Both the position numbers and the translations under genes were made by a program. This document shows, in pieces, positions 58,409-64,000 of a stretch of DNA of 64,000 nt. The notes below the pieces were generated by a model, which worked only from the letters and a program-made list of their open reading frames with translations, did no database searches and had not been told where the DNA came from. Where the stretch lies: the NCBI RefSeq assembly GCF_043194295.1, contig NZ_JBAFVK010000019.1, one strand, 5' to 3'. This stretch comes from Xanthobacter autotrophicus. GTDB lineage: Bacteria; Pseudomonadota; Alphaproteobacteria; Rhizobiales; Xanthobacteraceae. Position 1 is the stretch's first letter; every line of letters starts with the position of its first letter.

Positions 58409-61405
58409 ATGTCGCCCTCCCCCCGCCCGCTTCAGCCCGGCGACCATGTGTTCCTGGTGGACGGCTCGTCCTTCGTGTTCCGCGCCTATTTCCAGTCCAT
58501 CAACCAGGACCGGAAGTACAATTTCCGCTCCGACCGGCTGCCCACCGGCGCGGTGCGACTGTTCTGCACCAAGCTCCTGCAGTTCGTGCGCGACGGGGCG
58601 GTGGGCATCAAGCCGACCCACCTCGCTATCATCTTCGACAAATCCGAGGACAGTTTCCGCAAGGAGCTTTATCCCGACTACAAGGCCAACCGCTCCGAGC
58701 CGCCGGAAGAACTCATCCCCCAGTTCCCGCTCATGCGCGAAGCGGTGCGTGCCTTCGGCCTCATCCCGGTGGAGCAGGCGCGCTACGAGGCGGACGACCT
58801 CATCGCCACCTATGCCGACCAGGCGGTGAAGGCGGGGGCGGACGTGCTCATCGTCTCCGCCGACAAGGATCTGATGCAGATGGTCGGCCCCAAGGTCGCC
58901 ATGTACGACCCCGCCTCCGGCGAGAGCGGCGGGCGCGGGGCGCGGCCGGAGCGACGCATCGGGGTAGGCGAGGTGCTCGAATATTTCGGCGTGCCGCCGG
59001 AGAAGGTCACCGACGTGCAGGCGCTGGCGGGCGACAGCACCGACAACGTGCCCGGCGTGCCCGGCATCGGCGTCAAGACCGCCGCCCAGCTCATCGGCGA
59101 ATATGGCGACCTTGAAACCCTGCTGGCCCGCGCCGGCGAGATCAAGCAGCCCAAGCGGCGCGAATCTCTGCTTACCAATGCCGAGGCGGCGCGCATCTCC
59201 AAGACGCTGGTCACGCTGGTGCGCGACGTTTCCGTCGAGGTGCCGCTGGAAGACCTGGTGCTGGAAGCACCCGACGCCCGGCGCCTCATCGCCTTCCTGA
59301 AGGCCATGGAATTCACCACCATCACCCGCCGCGTGGCCGAGGCCTATGGCGTGGAGGCCGCCGAGGTGGAGGCCGACCCAAGGCTCGCCCCCGCCGGCCT
59401 GTTCTCCCTCTCCGCCCCCTCCTCGACGGAGGAGACGGACGGCGAAGCGCCGGCCACGGGTGGGGAAGCGCCCTCGGCCGTGGCCCAGGCCATGGACGGC
59501 ACGCTCAATCCCGCCGACCTCGCCCATGCCCGCGCCAGCGCGGCGCGCGCCACTCCCGTGGATCGCACGGCCTACCGCACCATCCTCGACCTCGATGAGC
59601 TGAAGGCATGGTGCGCCAAGGCGCAGGACCAGGGGCTTCTCGCCTTCGACACCGAGACCACGTCCCTCGACCCAATGCAGGCCGACCTCGTGGGCGTCTC
59701 GCTGGCGCTGTCGCCCAACGAAGCCTGCTACATCCCGCTAGCCCACACCGGAGCCGGCGACGGCCTGTTCAGCGAGGGGCAGCTGCCGGGACAGATCCCG
59801 GTCCGCGACGCCATCGCCGCGCTCAAGGGCGTGCTGGAGGACAAGGGCACCCTGAAGGTCGGGCACAATGTGAAGTACGACCAGCTCGTGCTCGCCCGCC
59901 ACGGCATTGATGTTTCGCCGTTCGACTGCACCATGTGCATGTCCTACGCGCTGGACGCGGGCAAGAACGGCCACGGCATGGACGAATTGTCCGTGCTGCA
60001 TCTGGGCCACCAGCCCATCGCCTTCTCCGAGGTGACCGGCAAGGGCAAGGGCAAGGTGACCTTCGACAAGGTGGCGATGGAGCCCGCCACCCAATATGCC
60101 GCCGAGGATGCGGACGTGACCCTGCGCCTGTGGCAGGTGCTGAAGCCGCGCCTCGCCGCCGAGGGCCGCACCACCGTCTACGAGACCTTGGAGCGCCCGC
60201 TCATCGCCGTGCTGGCGCGCATGGAGAGCCGGGGCATCTCCATCGACAAGGCGATGCTGGCGCGCCTTTCGTCCGAGTTCGCCCAGGGCGCGGCGCGCAT
60301 CGAGGACGAGATCGCGGAACTGGCCGGCGAGCGGCTGAACGTGGGCAGCCCCAAGCAGATGGGCGACATCCTGTTCGGCAGGATGGGCCTGCCCGGCGGC
60401 ACCAAGACCGCCACCGGCATGTGGTCCACCAAGGCCACCGCGCTGGAGGAGCTGGCCGAAGCCGGCCACAAGCTGCCGCAGAAGATTCTGGAGTGGCGCC
60501 AGCTTTCCAAGCTGCGATCCACTTATACGGACGCCCTGCCCCATTTCGTGAATCCGCAGACGAAGCGGGTCCACACCTCCTACGCGCTGGCCGCCACCAC
60601 CACCGGGCGGCTGTCCTCCTCCGATCCTAACCTGCAGAACATCCCCATCCGCACCGAGGAGGGCCGGCGCATCCGCCGCGCCTTCGTTGCGGAAGAGGGC
60701 AATTTGCTGGTTTCGGCGGACTATTCGCAGATCGAGCTGCGGCTGCTCGCCGAGATCGCCGAGATCCCGGCCCTGCGCACCGCCTTCACCGAGGGGCTGG
60801 ACATCCACGCCATGACCGCGTCGGAGATGTTCAACGTGCCGGTGAAGGACATGCCGGCCGAGGTGCGCCGGCGCGCCAAGGCCATCAATTTCGGCATCAT
60901 CTACGGCATTTCCGCCTTCGGCCTCGCCAACCAGCTGGGCATTCCGCGCGAGGAGGCGGGGCAATACATCAAGCGCTACTTCGAGCGCTTCCCCGGCATC
61001 CGCGACTATATGGAGGAGACCAAGACCTTCTGTCGCGAGCACGGCTATGTGGAGACCCTGTTCGGCCGGCGCTGCCATTATCCGGAGATCGCGGCCAAGA
61101 ACCCCTCCATCCGCGCCTTCAATGAGCGCGCCGCCATCAATGCCCGCCTGCAAGGCACGGCGGCGGACATCATCCGCCGCGCCATGATCCGCATGGAGCC
61201 GGCGCTGGAGAAGGCGAGGCTCGAAGCCCGCATGCTGCTGCAGGTGCACGACGAACTGGTGTTCGAGGTGCCGGAGGGCGAGGCGGAGGCCACCATCCCG
61301 GTGGTGCGCTACGCCATGGAAACGGCAGCCGCCCCCGCCATCGCCCTCGCCGTGCCGCTGAAGGTGGACGCGCGGGCCGCGAAGAACTGGGAAGAGGCGC
61401 ACTGA
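58409..61405 (+). CDS. polA: DNA polymerase I
   Basis: A 998-residue enzyme with all three activities. The 5'-3' exonuclease domain (residues 1-300) begins VDGSSFVFRAYF and has YEADDLIATYA and GDSTDNVPGVPGIGVKTA. The proofreading domain has intact motifs: FDTETTSLD, VGHNVKYDQL and YAAEDADVTL. The polymerase domain has motif A VSADYSQIELRLLAEI, motif B RRRAKAINFGIIYGIS and motif C LQVHDELVFEV. It is used in repair and Okazaki-fragment processing. Length is slightly above the usual 930 or so residues owing to an acidic linker near residue 340. Confidence 0.97.
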   Translation: MSPSPRPLQPGDHVFLVDGSSFVFRAYFQSINQDRKYNFRSDRLPTGAVRLFCTKLLQFVRDGAVGIKPTHLAIIFDKSEDSFRKELYPDYKANRSEPPEELIPQFPLMREAVRAFGLIPVEQARYEADDLIATYADQAVKAGADVLIVSADKDLMQMVGPKVAMYDPASGESGGRGARPERRIGVGEVLEYFGVPPEKVTDVQALAGDSTDNVPGVPGIGVKTAAQLIGEYGDLETLLARAGEIKQPKRRESLLTNAEAARISKTLVTLVRDVSVEVPLEDLVLEAPDARRLIAFLKAMEFTTITRRVAEAYGVEAAEVEADPRLAPAGLFSLSAPSSTEETDGEAPATGGEAPSAVAQAMDGTLNPADLAHARASAARATPVDRTAYRTILDLDELKAWCAKAQDQGLLAFDTETTSLDPMQADLVGVSLALSPNEACYIPLAHTGAGDGLFSEGQLPGQIPVRDAIAALKGVLEDKGTLKVGHNVKYDQLVLARHGIDVSPFDCTMCMSYALDAGKNGHGMDELSVLHLGHQPIAFSEVTGKGKGKVTFDKVAMEPATQYAAEDADVTLRLWQVLKPRLAAEGRTTVYETLERPLIAVLARMESRGISIDKAMLARLSSEFAQGAARIEDEIAELAGERLNVGSPKQMGDILFGRMGLPGGTKTATGMWSTKATALEELAEAGHKLPQKILEWRQLSKLRSTYTDALPHFVNPQTKRVHTSYALAATTTGRLSSSDPNLQNIPIRTEEGRRIRRAFVAEEGNLLVSADYSQIELRLLAEIAEIPALRTAFTEGLDIHAMTASEMFNVPVKDMPAEVRRRAKAINFGIIYGISAFGLANQLGIPREEAGQYIKRYFERFPGIRDYMEETKTFCREHGYVETLFGRRCHYPEIAAKNPSIRAFNERAAINARLQGTAADIIRRAMIRMEPALEKARLEARMLLQVHDELVFEVPEGEAEATIPVVRYAMETAAAPAIALAVPLKVDARAAKNWEEAH

Positions 61406-61456
61406 GGGGGCGTCCGGTGTGTCCCGGCCGACTGCAGTTCTGGAGCCACCGCGCCC

Positions 61457-61480
61457 CCCTCTCCCGCTTGCGGGGGAGGG
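61457..61480 (+). terminator. Hairpin after polA
   Basis: CCCTCTCCCG pairs with CGGGGGAGGG (one wobble) around a short loop, 52 bp after the polA stop. The following TTGGGGAGGGG repeats the arm. Probable terminator of a common REP-like type in these genomes. Confidence 0.5.
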
Positions 61481-61557
61481 TTGGGGAGGGGCAAACCCCA
61501 GAAGCGCCGGATTCTGGAAGCACCTTCGACGGTCTCTTCCATTCCACTCCCGAACCA

Positions 61558-61652
61558 TCGTCGCCCTCGGGCTTGACCGGAGGGCCCATGCCCTAGCCGG
61601 GCATCGCACCCGGCGACGGGATGGATGCTCCGGTCAAGCCGGAGCATGACGG
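61558..61652. repeat. BIME-like paired REP element 1
   Basis: Two inward-facing hairpins: CCCTCGGGCTTGACCGGAGGG on the left and ATGCTCCGG, TCAAG, CCGGAGCAT on the right, then GACGG. The same pattern occurs at 63829-63919. Confidence 0.65.
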
Positions 61653-61690
61653 CGCTTGAGTTGTCCGCGACCGACTGGCCGGCGACGGTC

Positions 61691-61732
61691 CCCCCGGTTG
61701 ACGTTCCCCCGGTTGACGTTCCCCCGGTTGAC
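61691..61732 (+). repeat. 15-bp tandem repeat carrying TTGAC, 2.8 copies
   Basis: The unit CCCCCGGTTGACGTT begins at 61691, 61706 and 61721 (last copy ends TTGAC). Each carries a -35-like TTGAC. Confidence 0.8.
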
Positions 61733-61756
61733 TTGGCCGCCCCTGAAGCTGCTAAA
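61728..61756 (+). promoter_or_regulatory. Candidate ridA promoter
   Basis: TTGACT (61728-61733) from the last tandem unit and GCTAAA (61751-61756) are separated by 17 nt, placing a start site about 30 bp before the gene at 61795. The two upstream TTGAC copies could only serve at shifted spacing. Confidence 0.42.
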
Positions 61757-61794
61757 GACCGTCTCCCTGCTTCCCCCTCAAAAAGGACCATCCC

Positions 61795-62139
61795 ATGAGC
61801 ATCGAGAGGCTCGACAAGGGCCGCCGCATGAGCGAAGCCGTGATCCACGGCAACACCGTCTACCTCGCCGGCCAGGTGGCCGAGGGGCCGGACGTGGAAA
61901 GCCAGACCAAGGCCGTCCTCGCCTCCATCGACGCCCTTCTGGCCCGCGCCGGCACCGATAAGTCCCGCCTCCTCACCGCCACCATCTGGCTGTCGGACAT
62001 CGCCAATTTCGCCGGCATGAACGCCGTGTGGGACGCCTGGGTCGACCAGGACAACCCGCCGGCCCGCGCCACCAGCGAAGGCAAGCTCGCCGCCCCCAAG
62101 TATCTGGTGGAAATCATCGTCGTTGCCGCCCGCGGCTGA
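61795..62139 (+). CDS. ridA: RidA/YjgF family enamine-imine deaminase
   Basis: A 114-residue protein of the Rid family, trimeric enzymes that hydrolyse reactive 2-aminoacrylate-type intermediates. It has GNTVYLAGQVAEG, ATIWLSDIANFAGMN and the conserved Arg in NPPARATSEGKLAAPKYLVE (NPPAR segment), with Glu in VEIIVVAA. The group is closer to the YoaB/Rid-subfamily variants than to archetypal RidA, so activity is probable but not certain. Confidence 0.88.
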   Translation: MSIERLDKGRRMSEAVIHGNTVYLAGQVAEGPDVESQTKAVLASIDALLARAGTDKSRLLTATIWLSDIANFAGMNAVWDAWVDQDNPPARATSEGKLAAPKYLVEIIVVAARG

Positions 62140-62261
62140 GCTTCAGCCTGCCACATGCTCCGGCGACGGCGCGCGCTGCCGCCGGAGCGCCGCACCCGCG
62201 TTGATCGGCGGACCGGCACGCCTTACGTTCAAGATCCAACAGTTCGGGAGCATCTTTCCCC

Positions 62262-63770
62262 ATGGCCGCCACCGGCCCCGAAACCCCATCGCCCCGCGCC
62301 CCGCGCCAAGCCGGACATGCGCGCATGGAGGCCCTCGCGCGCCTGCCGGTGTTCTTCGGCCTTGAAGGCCGGCGCGTGCTGGTGGCGGGCGGCGGCGAGC
62401 CGGCGGCCTGGAAGGCGGAACTGCTCTCCGCTGCCGGAGCGCGGGTGGAGGTGATCGCCCCCCATGTCTGCGAGGACCTGTGGCGGCTGGCCGGCGCGCC
62501 GCCCCGCGGCCCCATCTCGATCCATGTGCGCGACTGGCATGCCGACGATATCCCCGGCGCCGTCCTCGCGGTGGCCGGCTTTGACGAAGAGGCGGACGCC
62601 CGGCGCTTCACCGCCACCGCCCGCGCCGCCGGCGTACCGGTGAATGTGATCGACCGGCCGGCCCTTTGTGATTTCACCTTCGGCGCCATCGTCAACCGCT
62701 CGCCGCTGGTGGTTGGCATTTCAACCGATGGCGCGGCCCCCGTCTTCGGGCAGGCGGTGCGGGCCAAGATCGAGGCGCTCCTGCCCTCGGGCTTCAAGGC
62801 CTGGGCGCTGGCCGCGAAGACCTGGCGGCAGGCGGTCACCGCGCGCGGCCTCTCCCACCATGCCCGCCGCGCCTTCTGGGAACGCTTCGCCGCCACCGCG
62901 CTGGCCGAGCCCAACCGGGTGCCGGAGGATACCGACCGCGCCGCCCTGTTCGCCGCCATCGAGGCGGAAGGCACGGCGCATCGCTCCGGCCATGGCGGCT
63001 CGGTGGTGCTGGTGGGCGCAGGTCCCGGCGATCCGGAGCTGCTGACGCTGAAAGCGGTGCGCGCGCTGCAATCGGCGGACGTGGTGCTCTATGACGACCT
63101 CGTCTCCGGCGCGATCCTCGATTTCGCCCGGCGCGAGGCGAAGAAGATGCTGGTGGGCAAGACCGGCTACGGCCCCTCCTGCAAGCAGGACGACATCAAC
63201 GCTTTGATGGTGGACCTCGCCAAGGAAGGCCGCCGCGTGGTGCGCCTGAAGGGCGGCGAGCCTATGATCTTCGGCCGCGCCGGCGAGGAGATCGCCCATT
63301 GCCGCGCGGCGGGGGTTCCGGTGGAGGTGATCCCCGGCATCTCGGCGCCGCAGGGGGCGGCGAGCCGGCTCGTCACCTCGCTCACCCACCGCGACCATGC
63401 GCGGCGGCTGCAATTCGTCACCGCCCACGCCCGCGACGGCAAGCTGCCCAAGGACCTCGACTTCAACGCGCTGGCCGACAAGGCGGCCACGACCGTGGTC
63501 TACATGCCCCGCCGCACCCTGCCGGATCTGGTGCGCAACCTGATGGCCGCCGGCATCGACCCCGCCACGCCGGCGGTGGCCATGTTCTCGGTGACGCGGC
63601 CGGAGGAGAAGGTGATCCTCGCGACCGTCGCGACGCTGGCGGAAGAGGTGGCCCGCGCCGCCGAGGCGGGCGCCGAAGGCCCCTGCCTCATCCTCTACGG
63701 CCAGGCCCTGGCCGAAGTGGTAGTGGAGGCACTGCCCCAGATCGCTCAGGCTGCCGCCAACGGCGGCTGA
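62262..63770 (+). CDS. cysG: Trifunctional siroheme synthase CysG
   Basis: A 502-residue enzyme making siroheme from uroporphyrinogen III. Residues about 25-230 are the precorrin-2 dehydrogenase/ferrochelatase part with NAD motif VLVAGGGEPAAWK, where GEVAARK is more usual, and NVIDRPALCDF with the catalytic Asp. Residues from about 245 are the methyltransferase: VVLVGAGPGDPELLTLKAVR, VVRLKGGEPMIFGRAGEE and VIPGISAPQGAAS. Siroheme serves sulfite or nitrite reductase; in related genomes cysG precedes DUF2849 and cysI genes, which would lie beyond the window. Confidence 0.95.
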   Translation: MAATGPETPSPRAPRQAGHARMEALARLPVFFGLEGRRVLVAGGGEPAAWKAELLSAAGARVEVIAPHVCEDLWRLAGAPPRGPISIHVRDWHADDIPGAVLAVAGFDEEADARRFTATARAAGVPVNVIDRPALCDFTFGAIVNRSPLVVGISTDGAAPVFGQAVRAKIEALLPSGFKAWALAAKTWRQAVTARGLSHHARRAFWERFAATALAEPNRVPEDTDRAALFAAIEAEGTAHRSGHGGSVVLVGAGPGDPELLTLKAVRALQSADVVLYDDLVSGAILDFARREAKKMLVGKTGYGPSCKQDDINALMVDLAKEGRRVVRLKGGEPMIFGRAGEEIAHCRAAGVPVEVIPGISAPQGAASRLVTSLTHRDHARRLQFVTAHARDGKLPKDLDFNALADKAATTVVYMPRRTLPDLVRNLMAAGIDPATPAVAMFSVTRPEEKVILATVATLAEEVARAAEAGAEGPCLILYGQALAEVVVEALPQIAQAAANGG

Positions 63771-63828
63771 GGGGCGAACGCCGACGCCAGCCTGCGCGGC
63801 CCCTTGAGGAACACGTCCCACACACGCT

Positions 63829-63919
63829 CGTCATGCCCCGGCTTGACCGGGGCATCCACGCCGCGGGGCCGGGCAAGCGGCTCGATGGATCCCCCGGTCA
63901 AGCCGGGGGATGACGGCGG
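63829..63919. repeat. BIME-like paired REP element 2
   Basis: CGTCATGCCCCGGCTTGACC then GGGGCAT on the left and GATCCCCCGGTCAAGCCGGG then GGATGACG on the right form two inverted hairpins flanked by CGTCAT and ATGACG. It fills much of the 230-bp tail of the window, where I see no gene. Confidence 0.7.
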
Positions 63920-64000
63920 TGAGGTGGCGTCAGGGCGTGATGGGGAGGGCGGGGGCGGCTCCGCTCCGCGCCCCAAGCTGCGGACTGCAGCCCCTCCCCC

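Overview
The window is about 64 kb of high-GC chromosomal DNA. Codon bias is strong, ATGA-type gene overlaps are frequent and leaders are short. The gene content (class I lysyl-tRNA synthetase, a FrcBCA-type fructose transporter with a ROK regulator, the dnaB-alr-radA-cvpA-purF block, a GAAC-N7-GAAC LexA-like site, and dispersed palindromic repeats) points to an alphaproteobacterium of the Hyphomicrobiales, plausibly Xanthobacteraceae (Xanthobacter, Azorhizobium, Ancylobacter or Starkeya type). That assignment is inferred from gene content. I see no prophage, insertion sequence, CRISPR array, rRNA or tRNA, so this looks like core chromosome with a few accessory loci.

Layout. 1-1470: the end of a ChaC-type gamma-glutamylcyclotransferase and a D-2-hydroxyacid dehydrogenase. 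2200-12020: an acetate uptake and sensing region. yjcH-actP is followed by a tightly overlapping five-gene operon: CBS/DUF294 nucleotidyltransferase-like protein, two-helix membrane protein, SSF-type transporter fused to a histidine kinase, single-domain response regulator, and a membrane PAS/pseudokinase fused to a DnaQ-type exonuclease. 12460-15620: an autotransporter with a repetitive passenger. 15700-19755: an ABC-F ATPase and an OmpR/EnvZ-type pair. 20138-26205: a small secreted protein, YbaK deacylase, a large periplasmic sulfatase, a secreted protein and an outer-membrane barrel. 26399-32367: a fructose-type locus (ROK regulator, RbsD/FucU, PfkB kinase, and the divergently oriented ABC transporter). 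32585-43400: FAD oxidoreductase, a GGDEF/EAL protein, a diguanylate cyclase, a lipid-kinase-like protein and small exported or membrane proteins. 43672-51146: dnaB, alr, radA, cvpA, purF, SDR. 51207-58158: lysK, solute-binding protein, glycosyltransferase, VOC protein, YafY-type regulator, SCO1 and a small membrane protein. 58409-63770: polA, a RidA-family protein and cysG.

Most notable points. (i) The acetate-linked operon ends in a pseudokinase-exonuclease fusion, while its response regulator has no output domain. (ii) A dispersed palindromic repeat sits in frame inside the SSF-kinase gene, with a second copy in the frc intergenic region. (iii) Two 25-bp operators each abut a TTGAC -35 box in front of the ROK gene and the frcB gene. 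(iv) Paired TGTA-N6-TGT(A/G) sites lie between the OmpR-type regulator and a small exported protein. (v) alr has no ATG, GTG or TTG near its expected start, but has a well-placed CTG. (vi) A 23-bp motif recurs just upstream of three start codons.
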